64,000 nt of DNA from NCBI GenBank assembly GCA_948567375.1, contig OX419758.1:45141001-45205000 (forward strand), in the 5' to 3' direction. The stretch comes from Lunularia cruciata. Taxonomy: Eukaryota > Streptophyta > Marchantiopsida > Lunulariales > Lunulariaceae. Made by a program: the position numbers and the translations under genes. Below the pieces are notes generated by a model that saw nothing but the letters and a program-made list of their open reading frames with translations, did no database searches and was not told the origin of the DNA. Shown one piece after another: positions 11,931 through 24,300 of this stretch. How positions within the stretch are numbered: position 1 is the stretch's first letter; every line of letters begins with the position of its first letter.

Positions 11931-12560
11931 TAGATGTGAGTAGAGTGTGAGCATTCTTTGGGTCAGTGAATTTCTATTGCCGTTATGTTAGAGGATCTAG
12001 TGCCATTGCCAAGGCCTTGACAAAGTTGACCAAGCTTATACAAGAGTGGTGTTGGGGAGATGAGCAAGAGAGAGCTTTTATAAAGCTCAAGGACAAGTTG
12101 ACATCTGCCCTTATTTTAAGGAGACCAATCAAAGGATAACCATTCTAGGTTCACACTGATTGGAGTACTTTGGGGCTTGGAGTAGTGCTCACCCAACATG
12201 ATTATAAGGGAAGGGAGTTTTTGGTGGCCTATGTTAGTTGCTCCAACAATTCAATGGAGGTAAACTATAGTTCATATGAGGAAGAATGCTTGGTAGTAAT
12301 ATGGATAGTAGCACATTTTTTATGTTATCTATTTGGTAACTCCTTCACTCTCATTATTGATAATCAATCATTAAAGTGGTTGATGGAGTCCGACAAGCTT
12401 TTAGGGAAGCTTGTATGATGAGCTCTAATTTTATGAGTATGATTTCATGGTTATTCACAGACTTGGAGTGGTGAACCATGATGTAGATGGGTTGAGCAGA
12501 AACTCATGTCCCAGCTAACAAGATCAGATTGAAGCATGTTGGCATGGTGGGACAAATGAG
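11931..12560 (+). pseudogene. Element I RNase H
   Basis: After the RT the reading gives AKALTKLTKLIQEW, then TDWSTLGLGVVLTQHDYKG, an open segment EECLVVIWIVAHFLCYLFG (12170-12418) and IIDNQSLKWLM. These correspond to the connection and RNase H domains of gypsy pol. The same segment is found split in element H: its first half ends at 58319 and its second half starts at 53386. Confidence 0.75.
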
Positions 12561-13960
12561 GAGATGGTGCTAGGTTGGCATACATCTACCTTTTTATGTA
12601 TATTCTCTAAGGCTTTAGTGGTATCTCTCTTAGCACATACAAGAGGAGTTATTGAGATCTTAGATCCAAAGTGTAGAGATAATGGGTCAATTCAACAAAT
12701 CATTCATGATGATGTCTTAGTGATGGTTTATCTTTACATTGGTGATGTGTGTGGCATAGTTGGTGCCAAGGAGATAGACCATGTTCTTCAGCAAGCCAGG
12801 AAATTTAGATTGGAGTGTAGACACCTTCTTTGTATATGGGAGGTTGGTAGAATACAAGTAGTACCACTTCTATCTTAGAGACTACAATTGGTCCATCATC
12901 CTGATGAGGAACTAGGACATTTTGGAGTAAAGCATACATATAGTTAACACTAGAGTCATTATTGGTAGCACGGTATGCAGATTGATATACAAAAATTTGT
13001 TGCTAGATGTGTGGTGTATGACCAAGTTAGAGCATCATTTAGTGCTCCTACACCATAGTTACACCAAATAATTATCATGGGATTGGCTTACCATTAGAGT
13101 TTGGAGTGTGTTGGACCTTTATAGTTGATTGTAAGACATCATTAATATGTTATAGTTATGGTGGAGCACTTCTTCAAGTAGATTGAGTTGGTGGTACTTC
13201 TTGCCAAGTCTAGTGAAGGAACGGCTTATTAGTTCTTGGATTGGGTTCTTAGTCATCTTGGTGCACCAATTGAGGTTTTGACTGACCAAGGTACAAAGTT
13301 CTTGGGGGAGTTTTAGGTCTTGTGTGACAAGGCTTTGATTGATGATCATACTACCTCTCAAGGTTACCTTGAGGAAAATGGCTTAACAGAGAGAGTGGTT
13401 CAGACAATGAAGAGAGGATTACATAAGTATGGTTTGTAGAGAGGCCACTTGGGAGATTTGGATTGGGAACTCCAATTACCTTGGTTAGCCATGGGCTATT
13501 GGTTTAGCTGGCAAGCCTCCTTAGCATCCTTCTCTCCTTACTTTCTACTCTATGGATGAGATCTAGATTACCTACAACCATTTGTCAAGATGCTACTATA
13601 GTTTTGGACTTGGGTGACCCAGATATATAGGTGAGCGCATGTTCTCAACAAGCAAATATTCTTTGGAGAATGATATTGATGACCTTAGAGAAATTGGCAA
13701 TTGCTCAACATAGGGATACCTTACACTATGTTATTATTTAAGGAGGAGGTTATAGAACCTTGATCAATTTATTTCATCCAAGTGACTATGTATATCTACA
13801 ACAAATAGTACCAACAACACTTGATGTTACTACATGCCACACTACCTTGAGAGTGCATGAGGTTTTGCTTTCTGGAGTCCTTGTGTTGGAAGGACATGAT
13901 GGTGTTTTTTAGAAGGATCATGTGTGCAATTATGCATCATGCCACCTCCCAAACATTGAT
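12561..13960 (+). pseudogene. Element I integrase
   Basis: The reading passes through a His/Cys-type N-terminal part (HHPDEELGHFGVKHTY), then VMVEHFF and IELVVLLAKSSEGTAY, LTDQGTKFLGEF, and a Y.EENGLTERVVQTMKRGL stretch that corresponds to the catalytic Asp...Glu part of integrase. It then continues into LPWLAMGYWFSWQASLASF. There are many stops. The open 104-residue piece at 12564-12878 matches element H at 52923-53120. Confidence 0.7.
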
Positions 13961-14322
13961 AACACTATGGATCCAAGTTTAGCACTTGCAATGTGCAAGC
14001 TTGCAATGTATGTTATGTGGCTCTTTTGGTGGAGTTGCTATTGTGTTAGTGTATGATAGTTGTTTGAGAGGATAGCATATGGCATGTTTGATTCCTCCAC
14101 TCATGTTGGTTCCTCAAAGATAATGGCTATATCCTAGATATACTTGACATATAGCTAGTTCAGCCTTTACATGGTATAGATTGCAAACAAGCGACTAACA
14201 ATGGGGTTTGATAGCACCCAACCTCTTGATCTTTGCACATCATAGATTTTATCATATACTTAGAAGTAGAAGGCTATCGGGAGCTAGAGGGACCTAAGCC
14301 ACTAGCAAGGAGGCAATTGTGG

Positions 14323-14971
14323 CACTTTAGAGTTCATGTATGACTTATGTGTGAGTTGTACTTCTATAGTGTATGATGTTGACACCAATTTTTATAGTGT
14401 AGTGATGTATATACGGATAATAATTGTAAAAAATTGTGTGGTGTTGAAGCTAGATTGCTTGGACACTGGAGTAGTAGTGTTGGTAATAAGAGGTATTTTG
14501 GTAGTTACTTATAGACTACTTGTTGCTGGTTTGATTTCATGTTTGGTGTAATAATTAAATGGTGGGACACATTGTCACTTGCACCATTGGCACCATTGGA
14601 TTTGCCGTCTAGAAAACTGTTAGGGTTGGAGACCTGGGTCAAAATCAGATGTATACCTTCAAAGTGTAGCTCGAACGAGCTCACTTCTCTGATGTTGAGC
14701 CTTTGAGTTCTTGACTATGATGGACACAGGTTAGTGAGTGTCACCTAGAGTCTCTTAGCTAAAGTGGATGTAGCTTGATTTTAATTAGTGCACAATTGTT
14801 GGTAGAGCGATTGAGTGAATGATCAAGTTCTAATTTGTTTGAGTGTAATTTGAGTTGATAAAGAACTAATTATTGTGCACTTTAGAGTTCAAGTATGATG
14901 TATGTGTGAGTTGTGCTTCTATAGTATATGATGTTGAAACAATGTATGTTGTGTAGTGATGTATATATGCA
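14323..14971 (+). repeat. Repeat block Y-X-Y, probable 3' LTR remnant of element I
   Basis: Y (cactttagagttc...tgtagtgatgtatata) occurs at 14323-14425 and again at 14878-14971, an offset of 555 bp. Between them lies X (14430-14877), the same sequence as 4200-4655. The right Y ends in CA just before the candidate target duplication CAACA. Reading X plus Y as a rearranged 3' LTR fits, but Y is not seen next to the left X, so a local duplication or gene conversion must be assumed. Confidence 0.5.
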
Positions 14972-15330
14972 CAACAATGGGAATAGGAAGAAGGCCAAAG
15001 TTTAGTGAGATTATCGAGAGAGATTTGAATAGGCTCAATGAAGAAAAAAAACTCTAGTGAATAAGTTGTCAGCAAAGGAAGAGGAATTAGATAATTCCAA
15101 GAAGGATTTGCAAACTCTTAAGAAAGTGTGGATGGACCAAATGTAGAATTTACCAAGGAAGTACTAAAACAAGATTTGATAAAGAAGAAGGCCAAATATA
15201 AGAAGTTAGAGGAAGAGGTGGTTAGTTTAGGTCAAGTTTGGGTAGCATTGTAGAAGGCAAAGAATGTGGAGATAGAAAAATTGAAGGACAAACTAAATAT
15301 AAAAACCCTTTAGATTGAATGTATGTTTAG
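14972..15330 (+). pseudogene. J: coiled-coil ORF pseudogene, 3' part
   Basis: Right of element I the reading gives SEIIERDLNRLNEEKK, then VNKLSAKEEELDNSKKDLQ and TLKKVWMDQM, a clear Leu/Glu/Lys heptad-like coiled coil with frame changes. It joins the interrupted left half: ELQKELKNCKMYHN before the insertion and NGNRKKAK after it. Lys/Glu-rich sequence without a clear frame goes on to about 15720. No known family recognised. Confidence 0.5.
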
Positions 15331-18300
15331 GAAGTGTTTATGATTACAAGTGGATATAAATAGTAAAGTTGATCTTGCAATTTTGATAATCAATGTAGTG
15401 TGCCAAAGGAACTGGATTGGGAGAAGAGGAAGGAGTGCAATTAGGTTTGAAGGGAAGGCTATAAATTGTATGTAAGCAATTAGAGTTAATCCTAGAGGAT
15501 TTCATAAGATTCATCATAGCAAATGATGAAATCAAACTATTGAAAACTATTGCAAAAGATTATGAGTAAGGTTCAAAAGAGTAAAGATAGGAAATGTGAA
15601 GAAGAAGCCATTAATTTTGGAAAAAAAAGGCAACACAAATGAAAGATTATCAGAAGTTTACTTTGAAGATAATGGGAAATAAATTAGATAAGATTTTTTC
15701 AAGTTTGCCTTTAAGTAATTGGAGTTAGTGGAATTTAGCTTAAGGATGGATTTTGGTTTTTTCAAAGTCAATCAAAATACTTTTTCTATTGACCGAAAAT
15801 TTGTATTGGCTTAGTGTTCCAACTAATGAAGCAGCTTGGACTAGACATGTCGATTCAAACCATTGTAGAGAATTTGAACCATGGTTTGAAGTAGCATTTA
15901 GTTCAAAGCATTTGAGTATTTCAACCAAGTTCTTGATTTGCCATATGTTCATTTTAATGGTTAATAAATGAAAGTGAAAATTGCTTTTTGTCAATTTTTA
16001 TCATCTTTGTGCAATTTCTATTCCTATGTGAGTTTTTACTCCTATTGAATCTTTGCAATAAGTGAAACTTTCTCCTAAGTATTTGATCTTTGGAGGCAAA
16101 GGCATCCAATTGGAAGCAATGCCTTGACTGATTTATTAAAGTTGGTAGGGTTGAAAGTAAACCAAAAAGAAGACTTATAGGATAAAAGAGAATAGGCATA
16201 ATGTAACTTGTAAAGAGAACATGCCTCCTTGAAGAATTCCTATTCCTTTAATATTTTTGTTCCTTGGATTATAATTTTTCAAGGAATTATATGCCTTGAA
16301 AGATATGTAGTTCTTGGAAGTTTCTATGGTTTCAAAATTGTTGATAAGTTTTGAAAATAGAACATGCTTCCTTTGGAATGAAACATTCTATTAGTTGAGC
16401 AAGATGCCTATTAAAGTTGCATTTGGCGAAGGTTTATAGACCTTGAAAGGTTAATAGTCTACGGAGAGTTGCAAGCCTTGAAAAGTTAGGACAATCACTT
16501 TCAAGAGTTTATTGGATTTATTTTTAATGACAATAGGTTTATCTTTGTCAATTTGGTGATGTGCCTTGATGTCTTACATTACCTTATTTTGGCATTTGTC
16601 TTAGCCTAAAAAGAAAAAGAAGTATGAATAAAAGACTAATAAGGGACATATATTTAAGTATCTTTCTATTTCTAATTTTATCCTTGTGGAAAAAAAGTTA
16701 TTTTACCTTGGTATCTTACAATTTGGTACATAATGTGGTATTACACTAATCCTTATCCATCCAAGCCCATGTAATAAAGGTCATGTGATCATATGTTTTG
16801 TGATGGCCAATTAACCACTCATCTTCCTTGAAATATTTCATATCATGCATATCAAACACCTTCTCATAATCAAAAATATCTGCAATACCTCCTACATCAA
16901 ATTTAATCAAACGTAATTCTTGAGTTCCTTGGTTTCCTTCACTTCCAAAAAGTAAAGACTCTCCCTTTCACCTTTATTCAAAAATTACCCTTTTCAATTT
17001 GCTTCTTATCTAAAGAAAGCCTTCAACTCTTCCTTTCATCTCTACACCTCTATTCAAGAGTTCTCCTTTTAAGTCCACTTCCTCTCTAATGAAAACCTTC
17101 GCCTCTATAAAGCATATGTGTACCCTAAACTTTGAAAGGTCCCTCTTTTTCTCCTTCTTTCTACAAAACCCTCTCTCTCTCAAGCCTTTACTCTCAAGCC
17201 TAAATCTCAGGAGTTATTTTCTCTCCCTTTCCTTTCTCCTTCCTTGTGAGCAAACCACTCTCTCAAATTCAAAATTCCTCAATGTACAAGTTGCTATTGT
17301 CCATCACTTCAAAACATCAAAGTTTCACTTCCTTGTTCTTTCTTCTTAGGTAGATCTCTCTCTAAAATTCAAAATTTCCCAATGTTTGAGTTGTTGCACT
17401 CAACCACTTTAAAATAACTTCTCTTCTCTTCACACTTGATAAAATCTTGACAATGTGCTTATATATAAAAATAAATAAAAGGAAAAATATATAGATGGAG
17501 TTATTTGAAAGACAAGGTGTCACTTGATGTTCACTCTTTGTTCTCAAGTAACACTTATTCATATAGTAAGAAGCAATGGTATCTATTTCTTATAACACCA
17601 TGTCTCTTCACACGACAACACCCACACACAGTTCAAGTATTACCTTCAATTTTTTAATAAAATTCCAAAGATATGAGTATACTTTCAAGCAAGATAAACA
17701 TCTATTATTTTTCTATTAACCTTCTTTTCATAAAAAATTCTGCACAAATATTATTTCTTGTGCTAATATCTTCTCTAATTACAAATATTAATATCTTCAA
17801 ATGAGATCAACACCAACTAACACACATAGTGACACACACACCATATCCAATCACTAAATAAGAGACATGGGATCCTCAATTACACAATGCGGGTTCCCAA
17901 ATTATGGAATGTAGGATCCTAAATTATATAGTGCAAGTTCACATATTACATAAGTTTTTATAGTACCAATTGATATATTACCATAAGTCACATTCAAAAT
18001 ATTTGTTTTCACAGACTCCAAAATACATTTTCTCAATGAAATATTACGAGAACTTTTGATACTCTCTTCAATGAATTGTGTTTACTAAAAGGGCTCAACT
18101 AATCATCACTAACTTTTATTTATTCAAAACTATAAAAACCATGTGTGTTTTCATGATTAGTGCTATTTTTTCTTCATCAAAACCTAACTTTTTGGTGTTC
18201 TTGTTTCTTTGGGTTCAATAAGTAGGCTTGTCTATTAAATGAAAAACATGTATTCATTACTATTGCTCTTGTTTCTTCTCTTCCAAAAAAGTGAGATTCT

Positions 18301-19344
18301 GCTCAAGAAATATTTAGCAAGTTGGTATCTCCTTTAAATAATTATTTTCTCCCATATAGCTTCTTAATTGAAGGAAAATGTTATGTAAAATTATACACAC
18401 ATTGATACATCAAAAAAGATACACACTTCTACTCTAGTTTCTCTCAATTGAACCCTCAATTCTTGCAAGGAATGCCATTGGCCTTTTAAAATTCCTATGC
18501 ATTGTTCATTGAAAAACCCGAGTCTAGGGTATACATTTGTTGATATGTAGTTTATCTTGAATCCATGACACTTTTAGACAAGGGCATGAAATGGCTCATA
18601 GTGACATATCCAGAGTCACTTGATAGATATTGGTGGTATTCAAATGGTTCATTGCCCCTCATTGATTCAAATACTTTCATAGAGGCAATTTCTTCAAACA
18701 TGTCATTTTTTCTCCTCTCTCTCTCTTTCTCTTTTGGTGCAACCTAGGTCTAGGCTCACCGCAAAGGACCTAAAATTTTACTAGGTGTTGGGATCATTGT
18801 GGGTTTGCCACATGTATGGAGCCTTGGAAGTGTAGAGCAGATCTTTTGTTGGGTGCAGGAGCTTGGAGTTCCTTGGGATGTCATGCAAGAGCCAAGAATC
18901 TCTGCACACACACAAGCACAACCAAAAAATAGAAAATGGTGAGCAAATCCAACGTACACGGATATTACTAGAATTGCATAACAAGAATAAAACTCAATAA
19001 TAAAACTCTTGGGTGCCCTAGCAATCATTAAAAAAAACCCTCAAGAGTCCTAACACTCACTCACAAATCTGATAGCTCACATTAAAAAAATACTCTTACC
19101 ACTTTGTAATGAATTATTCTCCTCATGTAGTCAAAAATCTTTTGTCCATTGATGGAATAAGAGCACTTTCAACTAAAGTGAGTTTCTCCATCAATTTTGG
19201 GTCTCTTAGCTGAAATAAATAGTGTCCAATTTTCTAACCTTACCCACCTTAGGAATCCTTTTAGTCCAAAGACCCATGAAATTTGGTCTCATGAAATTTG
19301 GTCAAGTCACCTTCTACTTGAGATTAGCTAAAATGATAGTGACC
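15331..19344. other. AT-rich intergenic stretch with small tandem duplications
   Basis: No credible gene on either strand. Visible structure: a two-copy repeat at 16970-17105 (offset about 75 bp), a two-copy repeat at 17256-17420 (offset about 97 bp), and four degenerate 22-bp units at 17870-17957. The 90-residue minus frame at 18756-19028 has no family features. Confidence 0.6.
17870..17957. repeat. Degenerate 22-bp tandem repeat, four units
   Basis: Successive 22-bp units begin ggatcctcaattacaca, ggttcccaaattatgga, ggatcctaaattatata and agttcacatattacata. The phase is constant and about two thirds of positions are kept. Confidence 0.7.
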
Positions 19345-20040
19345 TATAACACCCATTTTTGTATGTATGTGCTATTGTGATATTTAGTTTGGTATTATAA
19401 GCAATTGAAAGATATTATGTATCTAATAAATAAATGATGGTTTTAAATTAGTCATGATTACCTAAAGTTAGTCATAGCAAAGATAGAGAGGACCTTAATT
19501 TAGAAGAAGTGGAAAAGATGAGCATCATTATTTTGGATCTTAGTGTATTGACTTGGTATTACTCCTAGGTGTTTGGCTTTGAGGAAAGAGTTGAGAACTC
19601 TTGGACCCACAAGCCTTTTTGTTTTGGATTCTTCTATAGTCCAAGGTAAGCCAATGTGAAGGTTGGTGGTTGGATCAAGATAAGACCGCATGCTTAAGAG
19701 AATATTCCCATGAGTATAGATATTCCTTTAGCTTATTGACTTTATTTGACTTTATTTTACTTGTAGCCTAGTAACTTGAGTTAATTTAGTAATTAGTAAC
19801 TTTGGTGTGTAACTATTTCACAAGTATATGAACTAGGAGTGAGGAGGTAATCATCATCCTTTCATTTTAAACTATCTTTCTCTCATTGAGTTCTCTAGTT
19901 AGCAATGGTTTGAGTCTTGGAGTGTTAGCCTTGGAGGAGTATGATAGAGTTGATGTTCTTTGCCTTCTTATTCCATGGTGTGCTACCATCAAAGGTTCAT
20001 CTTGAGTGAGAGACTGGCTGACTGAAAGACCACTCTCTCT
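19345..20040 (+). repeat. LTR of family E, plus orientation
   Basis: Over about 690 bp this is the reverse-complement match of 37997-38673, the LTR beside element E. Shared phrases include gtatgtgctattgtgatatttag, ttgacttggtatta, gttgagaactcttggacccac and cttggagtgttagccttgg. The left end is near 19345 (tataacaccc); the right end is near gagtgagagac, where similarity stops. No coding region of the same family adjoins it, so it is probably a solo LTR. No convincing target duplication was found. Confidence 0.7.
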
Positions 20041-21640
20041 ATAAAGCTTGTGGTGGATCCTAAGCTAATACCACATAGATTAGTACCTCAAGATATTCAT
20101 GATTTGTTCCTATTGTAACTATACTACGGTGTAGTTCTTCCTAACCTTATTCTGATGAAAACACTGTGATCTTTAACAAGCTCCAACAAAGTATAAAATG
20201 ATATCACATCCATCCATCTCAATTATCTAAAGTGAAGTTGATCCAAATTCTTGAACAACATAAACACAAATTCAAATTGGTAGCCCATGTACATCCGCTC
20301 TACCAAACACCAAAAGAATGTTCAAAGTCCTACTATTTTTAAACAATTTTTCTCCTTAATACAATAATAACCTAAGCCTCATTCATCCTCATACCATACA
20401 ATCATCAAATTCCAACAAATTGTCATCAAGTTCACCTTACCATTCCAAGAGTTTCCTCCACATATATATTTTGATTTCATTAATCAATTCCTTCCATAAA
20501 ATCATGTGGGGCATGTTAATAATCTGAGTTCAAGACCTGAAAAGCACATAGGTACACAAAAAAGAACATGAGTCCCTTGAGTACACTATTGTCTCCTCTC
20601 CTTAATGCTATTCCTTCCTCCTTGACACTCTTCTCGTCTCAATCACCCTTGTCTACCCATGATACTCATTGCTTGTTTTTCTCAATCAGCTTGTTCAACC
20701 CTCAATGTTCCTATACATTTTCACTTCCTGATCAGTCCTTGTCCAACCCTCAATAATCCTCCTCCTTCCCAACTCAACATTGTTCTCTTCTCAAACCTTA
20801 ATGCTCATTGACACTATTCTCTTCTCTACCCTTGATGCTCCTCAACACTTTTATCTTTACAAGCTACAATTTTCTCTACTTGATCTTGTGATCCTCCTGA
20901 AATTTAACCTCACAAATTTGTACTTGCTATTGATAGAACTTTTTCTTCATGAATTGCAACAACTTTAAGATTACCTTATTCTTACCCTTGAGTTTCTACT
21001 CAAGAGATCTTTTCTTAAGGCCTTCCTTTGCTCTCAAGTTTATTTTCATTGGTCTTTGTAGAGGTATGATCAATTGTACATGACATATGTAGTTTTTTCT
21101 TCTCAATCCCTTTCTTGATCCATTTCCCTCCTTCACTTGGTGATTAAAATTTGCCCTAATTTAATGATATTAAACCCACTTTTAGAGAATTAAGAGAAAA
21201 AATATTTGATAATATTTATGGGATCATCCATAACTTGCAAAAACATATGTGTCATGGTTTGGTGTACCCATAAAAGTCCATAGTACCTCTTCAAACATCA
21301 CCAAGCCTCCTTATTTTTGGAAAATGCCAAAATTGGCCTTTTTTGGCAAAATTACACTTTTAATTAGAATTTGGAACATGAAGAAACATTCAATTTACTA
21401 CAAAATTTTAAGCTATTTAGTTGGTTTAAAATTGCAAGAGAATCCTTGACATATACTATTTTTTCTAATACTCTTCTTTATCATTATCAATATAATGTTG
21501 ACAAAATTTAGGAATTTATCCATAATGAAAAGGTCCATCAATGTAACACATATTATAGTCCAATTATAATAAAGATTATCTACAAGCCTTACCAAGTGTC
21601 TTAAGTTCATTTTATATTTCAGAATGAGATAAAACCAAGT
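20041..21640. other. Unassigned AT-rich stretch, CT-rich on the plus strand
   Basis: No gene recognised. Between about 20560 and 20860 loose repeats of the type cttgatgctcctcaacac / cttaatgctcattgacac recur, so a very old tandem array is possible. Nothing else stands out. Confidence 0.5.
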
Positions 21641-21649
21641 CTAACATTT

Positions 21650-22020
21650 AGAAGAGAAGACTAACAAACCTCAGACAAAGCAAAGAATAGAAACAGATGG
21701 AACTATGAGCTTCTTGTGAACCCATTAGAAAGACCACAATAGTTCTTTGAAGTTTTGTAGATCAGCTCAAGGACAAGCAAAGAGGCATGTTTATTTTTCC
21801 CTTTTCTCCGTAGCAGATTTCAAAATCTGCACAATAGAACATAAGGATACAGAGAGCATGGTCGAATAAATGTAGATAGGACAGACTTGAATAATAGAGA
21901 AGGCCCTCCCAAAGAATAAGCAAAGAGGCATATTCTTCTCATTTAATTTTCCCTCTTCTCCACATAGCCAAACTATAAATCTGCATGACAAAAGGACAAA
22001 AAGAGCATGGACTAAAAAGT
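21650..22020. repeat. ~150-bp tandem repeat, left array
   Basis: The landmark aaggatacagagagcatgg (about 21842) is repeated as aaggacaaaaagagcatgg about 150 bp on. The same repeat, in the same orientation, fills 24780-25640. A longer unit is also visible: 21650-21715 resembles 22034-22110. Each unit holds gcaaagaggc, a pyrimidine run ttttcccttttctcc, and gtagataggacagacttgaata. Confidence 0.75.
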
Positions 22021-22148
22021 GAAATGAGAAAATTGAGAAGAGACGACTAATAAAATAGAGACAAAACAACGAAGAGACTCTAAAAAAATGATGAGCTGCT
22101 CATGAACTCATGCACTCGTGGACTTATCAACAAATAAAATCTATTTAC

Positions 22149-22300
22149 TAGAGTCAAAGTTAAAGACAAGACACAATCTATTCAATAGTAGAAAACAAAA
22201 CCTATAAGTAGAAACTAGGTTATAGAGTAATAGAGTTGAGGCTATAGATAAGATACAACATATTTAACAATAGAAAATGAAACACTCATACTTTGAATCA
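22149..22300. repeat. Two-copy ~82-bp tandem repeat
   Basis: tagagtcaaagttaaagaca and its following acacaatctattcaatagtagaaaa recur as tagagttgaggctatagata with acaacatatttaacaatagaaaa, at an offset of about 82 bp. Confidence 0.6.
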
Positions 22301-22429
22301 AACTTGTGGTTTCTTGAAAACAGTTTTAAAATCTTCCAAACATGAACAAATGTTCAAAAGTGTGAAATAGTAATGAGTATGCTCTTTCCTATATCATTAG
22401 ACTACACTAAACATCTATATCTTTTCATA

Positions 22430-24300
22430 CTATTTAGCATGCATACCGGCTTGGATATGAAAAATATGTTAAAGTAGCTTTAAATTGATCCTTCTCATAT
22501 CCCAAAATAGAGAAATCACTCTTAGTTATTGCAGTATTTGGGAAGGCAAATGAAAGTCCAGCACAATATTACTTTAGAAGGGGAAATATTTCACCAACTA
22601 TTGACCAGGCTTCTTAAAAATTCAAAGTTGCAATATTTGAACTATCAACAACTACATGAAATATTGACTCATTTTGGTAAGCAAACAAAAAATCAACAAA
22701 TCATTGACTAAGTATTTCAAGGTTGGTGTTGGTGAATGAATATTAGAATCAACATAAATGAAACTTGTAGATTCCAATAAATTATAGCATGTTGAGTTTT
22801 GCAAGTTGTACTTGATATACAAGAGGCAATTCATCTATAGGTGAATTTTATGAATCTCACTTAGCAATAACCTCAACTATTCCTTGTGGCAATTAAGTAA
22901 ATATAGATGTTGTAGCTTTGACAAATATGTTCATATCTCCTACATTCAAAGTATGAAGTGTTTGACAAACCCAAACACCAAGATTTTCTAATGCACTTCT
23001 TGCATGTGATTTGGAAAGTGCATACTTTTCAAACTATGTGATTTTGATAATCACATAGTTTGATGATAAGAACATGAGCTCATGTAGTTCAAATGGCCCC
23101 TCCATATTGGCCATCTATCAAGATATCATAACCAAAAATCTCAGTTGCTTGCACTATTGTGATAAAATGTGTTCAACCCTTAAAAAAGAGCAATGAAAAT
23201 AACATTTTCTTGTTCAGAGATTGCTTTAATTACAACAAAGAAAATCCACCACATAAGGGACAATGCACACATTGGCTTCTTTACTTCCAAATCTTGCTCT
23301 GCAACTCAATCAAGCTTGAACTATTTGGCAACTATACCTATTGATACCCATCAAGTACTTGCCACATTTGGGCACATACTTCTCAACTAAGAGATAAGGA
23401 TTTTTTGACATCAAAGTGAACCAATCAATGCATTCAAGTTGCACAAGAACTCCTTATCTAGATCATCAATATAAACACATTGCATGAAAAGATATAATTG
23501 GTGCAAACCACACTAGATTTTAATGTTTCAATGAGAAGCAACATGAAAGATCTGACCAATCAATACAATCAACATCTCTAGACACCCCAATTATTCTTTG
23601 TTTCCACCTAGGGTATACTACATCCATGAATTCAGCCAAGTTTTTAAATATAATTTTATTTGTATGTCATTCAAACAAAGGAAAAAAAGTAGATGAGAGT
23701 CATACATAGCATTGCTGTAATAAAACCAGCAACAAAAATCTATATAAGACAATCCTAATATATTGTGTTATCTAGCAGTATTGAAAATACCTAAACTTTT
23801 GGAATGATATTTGATAAATTTTGCAAATACATTGCACATACAGTGCAAGCATAGTTTGAAGCAATTGTATAATTGACACCTTGTAGGTAACCAAGTTCAC
23901 AATGATCTAATGTGGCCTAAATCAAGCAAGCTACCATAGAAATTGTAGCACTATGAGAGATACTTGACACACAATGAGAACTTGTAAAATATCTTGGCTA
24001 TCATAGAATATCCAAGATTTTACTATCATTTTTATCAACTTGAGGTTGATAATTTCTAAGAGCACATGTATGAATAACACCTTCTATGTCATAAAGGTAA
24101 AACAATAGTCTACAACCATGACTTCAACAATTGATTTGTTACAAAAAAATCACGAGCCTATCCTTGTCAAAATGAGACTCCAAAATATTGACAAATGGAG
24201 TCTCAATACTACAAAAGAATGTCTCTCTGTCTTCACTAGTTGAAAACTATTGTTACCATGCCACTTTTTTTTGAATGTTGCCTTGATAAGTGAGTCTAAA
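22430..24300 (-). pseudogene. hAT-like transposase pseudogene
   Basis: Read on the minus strand through many stops and frameshifts, the following come in order. IIFKNLAEFMDVVYPRWKQR then IIGVSRDV (about 23640-23570), the stretch where hAT proteins carry their first catalytic Asp region. CGLHQLYLFMQ and DLDKEFLCNLNALIG (about 23510-23430). MCPNVAST. A MWWIFF segment (about 23250). FVDFLFAYQNESIFHVVVD (22700-22640). EAWSIVGEIFPLL, then FPNTAITKSDFSILGYEKDQ (about 22530-22490), which is the hAT C-terminal dimerisation region. Loss of the Asp-Gly after GVS and the stops show it is inactive. No terminal inverted repeats were identified. It lies between the two ~150-bp arrays. Confidence 0.75.
23029..23063. 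repeat. Perfect 15-bp inverted repeat with 5-nt loop
   Basis: tcaaactatgtgatt, loop ttgat, aatcacatagtttga. The arms are exact reverse complements. It lies inside the hAT-like pseudogene and breaks its reading. Confidence 0.9.

Larger units (their letters stand above)
4199..14971 (+). mobile_element. I: degraded Ty3/gypsy element, with K nested in it
   Basis: Plus-strand gypsy element in the order repeat X, leader, gag, RT, RNase H, IN, repeat X. It divides the coiled-coil pseudogene J. The candidate target duplication is CAACA at 4194-4198 and 14972-14976, and the right end terminates in CA. The X repeat at about 4200-4655 recurs at 14430-14877 and is read as LTR sequence. The LTRs are not fully collinear (see the X/Y entry), so the outer limits are less certain than the core. 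Removing K leaves about 6.9 kb. Confidence 0.55.

Noticed and set aside
17089-17349. 86-residue plus-strand frame with hydrophobic/Ser-rich sequence
   Set aside because: CT-rich, overlaps small tandem duplications, no start context or family similarity.
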